From assembly GCF_000614145.1 (NCBI RefSeq), contig NZ_BAKK01000004.1, forward strand, positions 121,739 to 185,738: DNA of 64,000 bases, in the 5' to 3' direction. The stretch is from Bacteroides faecichinchillae JCM 17102 (lineage in GTDB: Bacteria; Bacteroidota; Bacteroidia; Bacteroidales; Bacteroidaceae). A program made the translations under genes and the position numbers. Positions 18,044 to 28,140 of this stretch are shown in pieces (position 1 is the first letter of the stretch; each line of letters opens with the position of its first letter). The notes beneath the pieces are model-generated. The model searched no databases. It had not been told where the DNA came from and saw only the letters and a program-made list of their open reading frames with translations.

Positions 18044-21000
18044 ATGGAAAAATTTAATGCAATGAGGACTAGACTTTTACAACATCTTCAAAAGAAAACC
18101 TACCGGTTAAAGGGCATAATGGCGCTCGCTTACTTGTTGCTGACTTCTGTTTCCGCTTTTGCACAGACCAAAACGGTGACAGGAACAATAACAGATGCAA
18201 ACAATGAACCGTTGATAGGTGTATCAGTGGTAGTACAAGGTACTTCTACCGGAACCGTCACAAATATGGACGGCGAGTATTCAATTTCTGTGACTCCAGA
18301 AGACGTGTTGGTATTCTCATATGTGGGAATGGCTACACAAAGTATCAAAGTAGGTACACAGAGTGTTATTAATGTAACCTTAAAAGAAGATTCTCAGTTA
18401 TTGGCCGAAACAGTGGTCATCGGATACGGTAGCGCGAAGAAAAGAGACTTGACAGGTTCTATTACCAACATCAAAGGAGACGAAATTGCCAACAAACCGG
18501 CAATGAACCCTCTATCTTCTCTTCAAGGTAAAGTAGCCGGTGTTCAAATCGTAAACTCCGGACGAGCAGGTGCCGACCCGGAAATTCGTATTCGTGGTAC
18601 AAACTCTATTAATGGATACAAACCATTGTATATTGTAGACGGACTGTTCAATGACAATATCAATTTCCTTAATCCGGAAGATATTGAATCTATGGAAATC
18701 TTAAAAGACCCTTCTTCATTGGCTATTTTTGGTGTACGCGGAGCAAATGGTGTTATCATCATTACAACTAAAAAAAGCTAAAGAAGGACAGACTCTAGTA
18801 AACATCAATACTTCATTTGGCTTCAAAAAAGTAGTAGATAAAATAGACCTTGTAAATGGTCCACAATTCAAAGAACTCTACAGCGAACAACTTTCAAATC
18901 AGAAAGATAATCCATTCAACTATTCAGGTTGGGATGCCAATACCGACTGGCAAGATGAGATTTTCCAAAATGCTTTTATCACTAACAATAATATCAGTAT
19001 TACCGGTGCTTCCGCCAAGCATAGTTTTTATCTAGGTGTGGGTTATTCTCACGAACAAGGTAACATCAAGCATGAGAAATACAGCAAAGTAACAATCAAT
19101 GCAAGCAATGATTACAAGATTACGGATTATCTGAAAGTTGGTTTCCAATTTAACGGTGCCCGGATGCTTCCGGCAGATTCCAAACAAGTACTAGGTGCAC
19201 TGCGTGCTACACCTATCGCTCCTGTATATAACAATGAATACGGACTTTATGCTGCTTTACCAGAATTTCAGAAAGCACAGATCAATAACCCGATGGTGGA
19301 TGTAGATCTAAAAGCTAATACGACCAAAGCAGAGAATTACCGTGCATCAGGAAATATCTATGGTGAAGTGAACTTCCTGAAACACTTTACTTTCAAAGCT
19401 ATGTTCTCTATGGATTATGGGTCCAACAACGGAAGGACTTACACCCCTATTGTGAAAGTATATGACTCTGCCGTTAGTGGCAATGTAGCTACCTTAGGCA
19501 CAGGTAAAACTGAAGTCAGCCAGTTCAAAGAGAATGAAACAAAAGTGCAAAGTGATTACTTAGTGACTTATACCAACAGCTTCGATAATGGTAATCATAA
19601 TTTAACAGCAACTGCCGGTTTTACAACCTACTATAATTCGTTGAGTCGTCTTGACGGAGCACGTAAACAAGGGGTAGGTCTTGTTATTCCAAATGATCCG
19701 GATAAATGGTTTGTGAGCATTGGCGATGCAGCCACTGCAACTAACGGAAGTACCCAATGGGAACGGAGTACTGTATCCTTACTGGCACGTCTTATTTACA
19801 ATTATAAAGGGAAATATCTGTTCAACGGTTCATTCCGTCGTGACGGTTCTTCCGCCTTCTCTTACACTGGTAATGAATGGCAAAACTTCTTCTCTCTAGG
19901 AGCTGGTTGGCTTATGAGTGAAGAAGAGTTTATGAAAGATATCACATGGTTGGACATGTTGAAAATCAAAGCATCTTATGGTACTTTAGGAAACCAAAAC
20001 CTGGATAAAGCTTACCCTGCTGAACCGCTATTGACAAATGCTTATTCGGCTGTATTCGGTAAACCATCCATTATCTATCCCGGATATCAACTAGCCTATC
20101 TGCCTAATCCCAATCTCCGTTGGGAAAAAGTAGAAGCATGGGAAGCCGGTTTTGAAACGAATGTACTCCGCAACCGTTTGCATTTTGAAGGAGTATATTA
20201 TAAGAAGAATACTAAAGACCTTCTTGCAGAAGTTCCCGGTATCTCAGGAACCGTTCCCGGTATCGGTAACTTGGGAGAAATTGAAAATAAAGGTGTGGAA
20301 ATGGCTATTAGTTGGCGTGATCAGATCGGCGATTGGGGATACTCAGTTAGTGCCAATCTTACCACGATCAAGAATAAAGTGAAAAGCCTTGTCCAAGAAG
20401 GATATTCTATCATTGCAGGTGACAAGCAACAAAGCTATACCATGGCAGGTTATCCTATCGGATATTTCTATGGTTACAAGGTGGAAGGTGTTTATCAATC
20501 ACAGAAAGACATCGATTCTTCTCCTAAAAATACGCTTGCCACAGTTACCCCCGGTGACCTGAAGTTTGCGGATGTAGACGGTAGCGGAGACATCACTCCG
20601 GAAGACCGTACTATGATTGGTAATCCTACTCCCGATTTCACTTACGGTTTGTCTCTCGGACTGACTTACAAGAACTGGACATTAGGTGTCGATATGATGG
20701 GGCAACACGGTAACGAGATTTTCCGTACTTGGGACAATTATAACTTTGCACAATTCAACTATTTGTCACAGCGTATGGACCGCTGGCATGGTGAAGGTAC
20801 ATCCAACAGCCAACCCTTGTTGAATTCCAAACATTCCATCAATACACTGAATTCAGATTATTATATTGAAGACGGTAGCTTTTTCCGTATCCGTAACGTA
20901 CAACTTGCTTATGCTTTCGACAAATCATTGTTAGAAAAGATCCGCCTGCAAGCCTTGAAGGTATACGTTAATATACAGAACCTGAAGACATGGAAACATA

Positions 21001-21110
21001 ATACTGGGTATACTCCGGAATTAGGTGGTACAGCAACTGCCTTTGGAGTGGACAATGGAAGCTACCCTATACCTGTAGTTTATACTTTCGGTATCAATTT
21101 AACATTCTAG
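18044..21110 (+). CDS. SusC/RagA TonB-linked outer-membrane transporter, frameshifted in a 7-A run
   Basis: Two frames (18044-18781 and 18729-21110) make one ~1,021-aa SusC protein. Order: signal peptide ending SAFAQ; a carboxypeptidase-regulatory-like domain (VTGTITDANNEPLIGVSV); the TonB-box region ETVVIGYGSAKKRD; the plug (IRIRGTNSINGYKPLYIVDG); then the long barrel to a C-terminal aromatic strand (YTFGINLTF). The break is at 18770-18776 (seven A); six would restore TTKKAKEGQT. With SusD it imports oligosaccharides across the outer membrane. The GH3 and GH144-like genes that follow suggest beta-1,2-glucan. Confidence 0.9.
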
Positions 21111-21176
21111 TGGCAAAGTGCCGCTGCCAAGTTCCTATACGGAACATAAGTTTAATTCTTTAAAATTTATAGTTGT

Positions 21177-22712
21177 ATGAAACTAGATAAATATATACTC
21201 TCAATCTGTATTGCTACGACTGCATTATTTTTTAGCAGTTGCAGTGATTTTCTGGACCGCAGTCCACAGGGACAGTTCACTGAAGATGACAATCCGAATG
21301 CTTTAGTGAACGGTAAAATCTACAATGTCTACACCATGATGCGTAACTATAACATTACTGCCGGTCCTCCCGCATTTGCCATCCACAGCTTCCGTTCTGA
21401 AGATGCGGAAAAAGGAAGTATTGCCAGCGATGGTTCCGATGTGGCTGAAATGTATGATGATTTTATCTATACAGCTACCAATGGACTATTGGGAGCTTAT
21501 TGGGGACAGAATTACGCCATCATTTATCAGTGCAATGATATTCTTGAAGCTATTGCCGCCAAAGAAACAGCCGGACAGACAGAAGCTGAAGATTTGATCA
21601 ACAAGGGAGAAGCATCTTTCTTCCGCGCTTACTGTTATTTCAATCTGGTACGTGCCTTCGGTGAAGTACCTTTAGTGACTTACAAAATCAACGATGCTTC
21701 AGAAGCCAACATTCCGAAAACTACCGCTGAAAAAATCTATGTACAGATTGACAGTGACCTCAAAACAGCAGAAGAGACATTGCCCGAAACCTGGAGTTCT
21801 GAATATACCGGACGACTGACTTGGGGAGCAGCCCGTTCTCTTCATGCACGAACTTATATGATGCGTAACGACTGGAACAATATGTACACAGCTTCTACTG
21901 ATGTCATCAATAAAGGTTTATATAATCTGAATACTCCTTATGACGAGATTTTCACAGATGATGGAGAGAATAGTGGAGGTTCTATATTCGAACTCCAATG
22001 TACTGCAACAGCCGCTCTACCTCAAAGTGACATTATCGGTAGCCAATTTGCAGAAGTGCAAGGAGTTCGTGGAGCCGATAAATGGGACCTCGGCTGGGGA
22101 TGGAATATGGCAACAGAATATATGGCACAAGCCTATGAGCCCAATGATCCTCGTAAGAATGCAACTTTACTTTATTTCCGCAGATCAGATAGTGACCCTA
22201 TTACTCCGGAAAATACAAATGAACCTTATGGAGAATCTCCGGTTTCCCCAGCCATAGGAGCTTATTTCAATAAGAAAGCATATACCGACCCCGCACTACG
22301 TAAGGAATATACCAATAAAGGATTCTGGGTGAATATCCGTTTGATTCGTTACTCTGACGTAGTATTGATGGCAGCAGAAGCAGCTAATGAAAAAGGTATT
22401 CCGGGAGAAGCAGTTGACTATCTGGAAATGGTACGAGCACGTGCCAGAGGTAAAGATACCAGTATACTACCTAAGATAACAACGAATGATCAGTCAGAAT
22501 TGCGTGAGGCTATTCGCCACGAACGTCGCGTAGAACTAGGTATGGAGTTCGACCGTTTTTATGATCTTGTTCGTTGGGGGATCGCCAGCGAAGTGTTGCA
22601 TGCTGCCGGAAAGGTAAATTACCAGCCTAAGAATGCATTACTTCCTTTACCTCAGACAGAGATTGATAAATCAAAAGGAGTATTAGTACAGAATCCTGAC
22701 TATGCTCAATAA
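21177..22712 (+). CDS. SusD/RagB glycan-binding lipoprotein
   Basis: A 511-aa surface lipoprotein (LFFSSC lipobox) with the SusD-type start CSDFLDRSPQGQFTED. The TPR-rich helical body (ASFFRAYCYFNLVRAFGEVPLV) and the C-terminal part (RHERRVELGMEFDRFYDLVRWG) are diagnostic. It forms the lid on SusC and binds the glycan. It starts 66 bases after SusC and 12 bases before the GH3 gene, so all are one operon. Confidence 0.95.
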   Translation: MKLDKYILSICIATTALFFSSCSDFLDRSPQGQFTEDDNPNALVNGKIYNVYTMMRNYNITAGPPAFAIHSFRSEDAEKGSIASDGSDVAEMYDDFIYTATNGLLGAYWGQNYAIIYQCNDILEAIAAKETAGQTEAEDLINKGEASFFRAYCYFNLVRAFGEVPLVTYKINDASEANIPKTTAEKIYVQIDSDLKTAEETLPETWSSEYTGRLTWGAARSLHARTYMMRNDWNNMYTASTDVINKGLYNLNTPYDEIFTDDGENSGGSIFELQCTATAALPQSDIIGSQFAEVQGVRGADKWDLGWGWNMATEYMAQAYEPNDPRKNATLLYFRRSDSDPITPENTNEPYGESPVSPAIGAYFNKKAYTDPALRKEYTNKGFWVNIRLIRYSDVVLMAAEAANEKGIPGEAVDYLEMVRARARGKDTSILPKITTNDQSELREAIRHERRVELGMEFDRFYDLVRWGIASEVLHAAGKVNYQPKNALLPLPQTEIDKSKGVLVQNPDYAQ

Positions 22713-22724
22713 AAACTAGTTAGA

Positions 22725-25016
22725 ATGATGAACTATAAAAAATTAAGTTTACTTATCCTGCTATTCTCAGCAGGACTCATGAATGTGGCGGCACAAAAGT
22801 CGCCACAAGATATGGACCGCTTCATTGATGTCTTAATGAAGAAAATGACACTGGAAGAGAAAATTGGACAATTAAATCTTCCGGTAACAGGCGAGATCAC
22901 TACAGGGCAAGCCAAAAGTAGTGACATTGCCACTAAAATCAAGAAAGGCGAGGTAGGTGGTCTCTTCAATCTAAAAGGAGTTGACCGTATCATGGATGTA
23001 CAGAAACAAGCAGTAGAGAACTCCCGTTTGGGTATCCCCTTACTTTTCGGAATGGATGTTATCCATGGATACGAAACCATGTTTCCTATTCCATTAGGCT
23101 TATCTTGTACCTGGGATATGACAGCGATTGAAGAATCGGCACGTATTGCCGCTGTCGAGGCAAGTGCAGATGGTATCAACTGGACATTTAGCCCAATGGT
23201 AGATATCTCACGTGATCCTCGCTGGGGACGTGTATCCGAAGGTAGCGGTGAAGATCCATTTCTTGGAGCTATGATTGCCGAAGCAATGGTAATGGGTTAC
23301 CAAGGAAAAAACATGGAACGGAATGATGAAATCATGGCATGTGTAAAACACTTTGCTTTATACGGTGCAAGTGAGGCCGGACGTGACTACAATACGGTGG
23401 ATATGAGCCGCCAACGGATGTTCAATGACTATATGTTACCTTACGAAGCGGCTGTAGAAGCCGGTGTAGGTAGTGTAATGGCATCATTCAATGAAGTAGA
23501 TGGTATTCCTGCCACTGCTAATAAATGGTTGATGACCGACATTCTACGTGGTCAATGGGGATTCAATGGTTTTGTTGTTACCGACTATACAGGAATCTCT
23601 GAAATGATTGATCATGGAATCGGTGATCTGCAAGAAGTATCCGCACGGGCAATTAACGCCGGAGTAGATATGGATATGGTCAGTGAAGGATTTGTCGGAA
23701 CACTTAAAAAGTCTGTTCAGGAAGGTAAGGTTTCAATGGAAACATTGAATACAGCCTGTAGACGAATTCTGGAAGCTAAATATAAATTAGGATTGTTTGA
23801 TAATCCATACAAATACTGTGATCCGAAACGTCCGGCACGCGACATCTTTACGAAAGCACATCGTGATGCAGCTCGTAGAATTGCAGCCGAAAGTTTTGTG
23901 CTTTTGAAGAACGATCCTGTACCAGGACGCCCGGGAGTAGCACCGGAACCTTTGCTTCCTTTCAATCCGAAAGGTAACATCGCAGTGATAGGCCCGTTAG
24001 CTGATAGCCGGACAAATATGCCAGGCACTTGGAGTGTGGCAGCAGTGTTGGATCGTTGTCCTTCATTAGTGGAAGGTTTGAAAGAGATGACTGTGGGTAA
24101 AGCTAACATTCTTTATGCAAAAGGTAGTAACCTGGTCAGTGACGCCGCTTACGAAGAACGTGCTACCATGTTCGGACGCTCTCTAAACCGAGATAACCGT
24201 ACAGATCAGCAATTGTTGGATGAAGCTTTAAATATAGCTAAACAATCTGATATTGTCATTGCAGCTTTAGGAGAATCTTCGGAGATGAGTGGGGAAAGTA
24301 GTAGCCGCACAGACCTGAACATTCCGGACGTGCAACAGAACTTATTGAAAGAATTGGTGAAAACAGGAAAGCCTGTCGTACTGGTATTGTTTACCGGTCG
24401 CCCACTCACACTAAACTGGGAACAAGAAAACGTTCCTAGCATTCTGAATGTATGGTTTGGGGGAAGTGAAGCTGCTTATGCAATTGGTGATGCCTTGTTC
24501 GGTTATGTTAATCCGGGAGGGAAGCTCACCATGAGTTTCCCTAAGAATGTAGGTCAGATTCCTCTTTATTATGCACATAAGAATACCGGACGTCCTTTAG
24601 CCGAGGGTAAATGGTTCGAAAAATTCCGCACTAATTATCTGGATGTAGACAATGAACCGCTTTACCCGTTCGGTTTTGGGCTTTCATATACCACCTTCTC
24701 TTATAGTGATGTGGCTTTGAGTCATTCCAGTATTGGTATGACCGGTGAATTGACGGCAACTGTACAAGTAACCAACACAGGAAATTGGCCGGGTTCGGAA
24801 GTTGTACAACTTTATATCCGAGATATGGTAGGTAGTTCTACCCGTCCCGTCAAAGAACTGAAAGGTTTTCAGAAAATATTTCTTGAACCGGGAGACGTCA
24901 AATATGTCTATTTCAAAATAGCACCGGAAATGTTGAAGTATTATAACTATGACCTGCAATTGGTTGCTGAGCCCGGTGATTTTGAGATTATGATTGGGCC
25001 GAACAGCGAGATGTAA
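22725..25016 (+). CDS. bglX: GH3 beta-glucosidase, periplasmic (BglX-like)
   Basis: A 763-aa secreted GH3 enzyme with signal peptide ending NVAAQ. The (alpha/beta)8 domain contains the KHF-ALYGASEAGRDYN region and the nucleophile motif GFVVTDYTG (Asp287). The second domain carries GESSEMSGESSSRTDL near the expected acid/base region, and a C-terminal fibronectin-III-like domain follows (EVVQLYIRDMVGSSTRPVKELKGFQK). GH3 enzymes release glucose from oligosaccharide ends. A homologous GH3 next to a GH144-type gene in Bacteroides thetaiotaomicron was shown to prefer beta-1,2-glucooligosaccharides; the same role here is inference from operon layout. Confidence 0.92.
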   Translation: MMNYKKLSLLILLFSAGLMNVAAQKSPQDMDRFIDVLMKKMTLEEKIGQLNLPVTGEITTGQAKSSDIATKIKKGEVGGLFNLKGVDRIMDVQKQAVENSRLGIPLLFGMDVIHGYETMFPIPLGLSCTWDMTAIEESARIAAVEASADGINWTFSPMVDISRDPRWGRVSEGSGEDPFLGAMIAEAMVMGYQGKNMERNDEIMACVKHFALYGASEAGRDYNTVDMSRQRMFNDYMLPYEAAVEAGVGSVMASFNEVDGIPATANKWLMTDILRGQWGFNGFVVTDYTGISEMIDHGIGDLQEVSARAINAGVDMDMVSEGFVGTLKKSVQEGKVSMETLNTACRRILEAKYKLGLFDNPYKYCDPKRPARDIFTKAHRDAARRIAAESFVLLKNDPVPGRPGVAPEPLLPFNPKGNIAVIGPLADSRTNMPGTWSVAAVLDRCPSLVEGLKEMTVGKANILYAKGSNLVSDAAYEERATMFGRSLNRDNRTDQQLLDEALNIAKQSDIVIAALGESSEMSGESSSRTDLNIPDVQQNLLKELVKTGKPVVLVLFTGRPLTLNWEQENVPSILNVWFGGSEAAYAIGDALFGYVNPGGKLTMSFPKNVGQIPLYYAHKNTGRPLAEGKWFEKFRTNYLDVDNEPLYPFGFGLSYTTFSYSDVALSHSSIGMTGELTATVQVTNTGNWPGSEVVQLYIRDMVGSSTRPVKELKGFQKIFLEPGDVKYVYFKIAPEMLKYYNYDLQLVAEPGDFEIMIGPNSEM

Positions 25017-25119
25017 AATCAGCCAGGTTCACATTACATGAATGATAATAAAAAAACTGAGTTTGATTAAGTATCTATTAAACTCAGGTTAATATAGCTA
25101 ATATATAATCTATTGAAGT

Positions 25120-26487
25120 ATGATAAAAAACTATATATACTTGCCACTCCTCTGTTTTCTTTTAGTAGTAGGAGCTTGTAAGAGTAAACCTTCTGGACAG
25201 TCTTCCAATAATTCGGAAATCTCCGATGACGCGTTATTGGATACTGTCCAACGGCGTACTTTCCTCTACTTTTGGGACGGAGCAGAACCAAACAGCGGAC
25301 TTGCTCCTGAACGTTATCATGTAGATGGTGTATATCCTGAAAATGATTCAAACGTAGTTACCTCCGGTGGTAGTGGATTTGGAATTATGGCTATTCTTGC
25401 AGGAATTGATCGTGGTTATGTGACTCGAGAAGAAGGTTTATCACGTATGGAACGAATTGTTTCTTTCCTGGAAAAAGCAGATCGCTTTTACGGAGCATAT
25501 CCGCATTGGTGGTATGGAGATACCGGGAAAGTAAAACCTTTTGGTCAAAAAGACAATGGAGGCGACTTGGTAGAAACAGCTTTCCTGATGCAAGGATTGC
25601 TCGCCGTACACCAATATTATGTCAATGGCAATGAGAAAGAAAAAGCATTAGCCAAACGTATCGACCAGATCTGGCGTGAAGTAGATTGGAATTGGTATCG
25701 GAAAGGAGGACAAAACGTTCTATATTGGCATTGGAGTCCTACTTATGGTTGGGAAATGGATTTTCCCGTACATGGATATAATGAATGTATGATCATGTAT
25801 ATTCTCGCCGCTGCTTCTCCAACGCATGGAGTACCCGCAACCGTCTACCATGATGGCTGGGCACAAAACGGGGCTATCGTTTCTCCGCATAAAGTAGAAG
25901 GTATCGAATTACATCTCCGTTATCAAGGGACAGAAGCAGGACCACTTTTCTGGGCACAATACTCTTTCCTGGGACTTGATCCTGTAGGATTAAAGGACGA
26001 ATATTGTCCTAGCTATTTCGATGAAATGCGTAATCTGACATTAGTCAATCGTGCTTACTGTATCCGCAATCCAAAACATTACAAAGGTTTCGGACCGGAT
26101 TGTTGGGGGCTAACAGCCAGTTATTCTGTAGACGGATATGCGGCTCATTCTCCCAATGAACAAGACGACAAAGGAGTCATCTCTCCTACTGCCGCACTCT
26201 CATCTATCGTCTATACACCCGAATATTCGATGCAAGTGATGCGCCACCTATATAAGATGGGAGATAAAGTCTTTGGTCCATTCGGTTTCTATGATGCTTT
26301 CAGTGAAACAGATAATTGGTATCCGAAACGTTATCTTGCTATTGACCAAGGTCCTATTGCCGTCATGATAGAAAATTACCGGACAGGATTATTGTGGAAA
26401 CTCTTTATGAGCCATCCTGACGTACAAGCAGGATTGACTAAATTAGGTTTCAATACGATCTCCAATCAGACCCCAAAAGAAAAATAG
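25120..26487 (+). CDS. Glycoamylase-family (GH144-like) lipoprotein, probable endo-beta-1,2-glucanase
   Basis: A 455-aa lipoprotein (LLVVGAC). It matches the Pfam glycoamylase family with RRTFLYFWDGAEPNSGLAPER, TSGGSGFGIMAILAGIDRG and MDFPVHGYNECMIMYILAAASPTHG. The family includes GH144, endo-beta-1,2-glucanases first described in Chitinophaga. It follows GH3 in the SusCD operon (gap 103 bases). The likely scheme is cleavage of beta-1,2-glucan by this enzyme and hydrolysis of the products by GH3. The weak inverted repeat at 26495-26522 may end the unit. Confidence 0.85.
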   Translation: MIKNYIYLPLLCFLLVVGACKSKPSGQSSNNSEISDDALLDTVQRRTFLYFWDGAEPNSGLAPERYHVDGVYPENDSNVVTSGGSGFGIMAILAGIDRGYVTREEGLSRMERIVSFLEKADRFYGAYPHWWYGDTGKVKPFGQKDNGGDLVETAFLMQGLLAVHQYYVNGNEKEKALAKRIDQIWREVDWNWYRKGGQNVLYWHWSPTYGWEMDFPVHGYNECMIMYILAAASPTHGVPATVYHDGWAQNGAIVSPHKVEGIELHLRYQGTEAGPLFWAQYSFLGLDPVGLKDEYCPSYFDEMRNLTLVNRAYCIRNPKHYKGFGPDCWGLTASYSVDGYAAHSPNEQDDKGVISPTAALSSIVYTPEYSMQVMRHLYKMGDKVFGPFGFYDAFSETDNWYPKRYLAIDQGPIAVMIENYRTGLLWKLFMSHPDVQAGLTKLGFNTISNQTPKEK

Positions 26488-26505
26488 AACAGCTAAGGGG
26501 AGGGC

Positions 26506-26736
26506 TTATTGCCCTTCTCCTTGCGTTTGAATGGTTTCTCCTCCACCTTCTTTCACAACATCACTATGAATACTCCGGCTCGCTTTTTTCACACTCGCTT
26601 TCAGGTCACCGATCCGGTAACTAATACTAAATCCCAAATAGCGACTCGGATATTTACTGGAACTCTTCGAAATAAAGTTGATACCTTCCATATAATTCAT
26701 TTGAATAATAAGAACATAACGGTAAGAGTTTAGCAT
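26506..26736 (-). pseudogene. C-terminal relic of a TonB-dependent outer-membrane beta-barrel protein
   Basis: The minus strand encodes SKYPSRYLGFSISYRIGDLKASVKKASRSI followed by DVVKEGGGE and a stop. This is the end of a common Bacteroides family of outer-membrane barrel proteins, whose last strand and basic tail read SYRFGDLKxxVKK. Nothing upstream (26737-26975) continues it, so only the tail of a deleted gene remains. Confidence 0.55.
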
Positions 26737-26975
26737 AAGTTTTCTTGGAGAAAATAAAATGGTTATTTATTGTCACTTGTCACTTTTTAGTCTAGAATAC
26801 TGCTAAAGGAATGAGCCTTGATGAAAGGGTTAATAATGAGCTGAAATATATAATATAGCACAAATGGAACATTATAAACATCAACCTTTCAATAACTTCC
26901 TTGCTAATGTGATGTCGGTTGTAGTTAGAAGATTTTTTCAAAGACACTAAGTGATCTTTTCAAATTATACGACAT

Positions 26976-27845
26976 TTACAAGCCATTCCAAGCCTTAACA
27001 GAATAAGTAGCTTCTACGACATTCTCTAATTTATCATTTAAATTCGGAAAGAAGTCAATTCCTGTTTTTTCTTCCAACTCATCTATGGAAATTGCATAGT
27101 CTGCCAAATTCTGTGACTTAGGCGTAGTAGTATGTTCCAACCAAAATGCAATAGCTTTGAAAGAGCTACTTTTTTTAAACAACAATGCTACAAAATAATA
27201 TTTAGGCACAGGTTTACTGTGATTATTATCAATGTAACTTAATACGTGTTCTTCTTTATCTATAGTTCCTCCTTTCACAACATACAAAGTATCTTGTGCT
27301 GTACAACTTCTCCCCCATGTCTGTACCTTAGCTTCCAGTTTTAACCATAAACCCGAATTAAATCCATTGCGTTGAGGAGTCATATTAGTGTAATAAAATG
27401 TATCATCATTTGCTTCACGTGAATATAAACGGTCGGCAGAAGCACAAATGTGCCCACGATCATATCCCTTTACGCCGAAATCCGAACGGGTACGTTGATA
27501 ATCTTGTGCAACTAATGGATCCGATTCAAATGGATCATCCCCTGTTTTACGATTCACATTCTGTTGCATTGTCTGATTGTCGAATCGGAATGCTATCCAA
27601 CGGGCATGCTTCTTATTTTTGTCATACTCCATACTGAAAGTTGTTACTTTCTTACCATTAAAAGTATTAGAATGAGTAACAAACATATCATTTGCTCCAT
27701 TACGCAATGCTGGGAGTTCGACAATACCGGTCGCAAAATCTGTTGAGTCACTAGCATTCTCATCCTCATCTTTACTACAGGATACAAAACTTAAGCATAA
27801 AAAACCTAACCAAATATAGAAATTACACTTCATTCCAATATTCAT
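26976..27845 (-). CDS. DNA/RNA non-specific endonuclease (NUC family), surface lipoprotein
   Basis: A 289-aa lipoprotein (LSFVSC lipobox near Cys23). The betabetaalpha-metal nuclease core is visible: YDRGHICASADR with the catalytic His, then YYTNMTPQRNGFNSGLWLKLE with the metal-binding Asn. Family enzymes cut DNA and RNA without sequence preference. It lies downstream of a leftward operon with a TonB-dependent receptor but has its own promoter element, and is related to the protein at 34822-35958. Confidence 0.9.
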   Translation of the reverse strand: MNIGMKCNFYIWLGFLCLSFVSCSKDEDENASDSTDFATGIVELPALRNGANDMFVTHSNTFNGKKVTTFSMEYDKNKKHARWIAFRFDNQTMQQNVNRKTGDDPFESDPLVAQDYQRTRSDFGVKGYDRGHICASADRLYSREANDDTFYYTNMTPQRNGFNSGLWLKLEAKVQTWGRSCTAQDTLYVVKGGTIDKEEHVLSYIDNNHSKPVPKYYFVALLFKKSSSFKAIAFWLEHTTTPKSQNLADYAISIDELEEKTGIDFFPNLNDKLENVVEATYSVKAWNGL

Positions 27846-27911
27846 AATATATTAATCTTGTTTGAGTATATAGTTTTAAATAAGCAGCAGTTGTTTAATC
27901 TGCAGGAAATG

Positions 27912-27919
27912 CAAAGATA
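27912..27919 (-). promoter_or_regulatory. -7 element of the endonuclease promoter
   Basis: TATCTTTG on the minus strand, 67 bases before the ATG. Fits the Bacteroides -7 consensus; the -33 box is not clean. Confidence 0.5.
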
Positions 27920-28086
27920 AGTATAATCCGCCTTAGAGTTCAAGCTTTTATTTTATTTTCAGTCATCTTCACGTTTTCTCTTATCTACTCACGCTATATC
28001 AATTTGTTATGGAGATATCTTTTTTCTTCCTATAAGTATAGATATTTATAAATGTCTTTTAGAGCAGTTACTATATTTTCACAAAA

Positions 28087-28120
28087 AAGAAAGGGAACAG
28101 CAAGCTGCCCCCCCTTTCTT
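28087..28120 (-). terminator. Terminator of the TonB receptor/lipoprotein operon
   Basis: On the minus strand AAGAAAGGG and CCCTTTCTT form a stem around GGGGCAGCTTGCTGTT, followed by a T-run. It lies just after the stop of the 650-aa lipoprotein. Confidence 0.75.
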
Positions 28121-28140
28121 ATTATTTATCAACCGTAGCA

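Noticed and set aside
26495..26522. Inverted repeat after the GH144-like gene (AAGGGGAGGGC / GCCCTTCTCCTT)
   Set aside because: Imperfect stem and no T-run, so not listed as a separate terminator.
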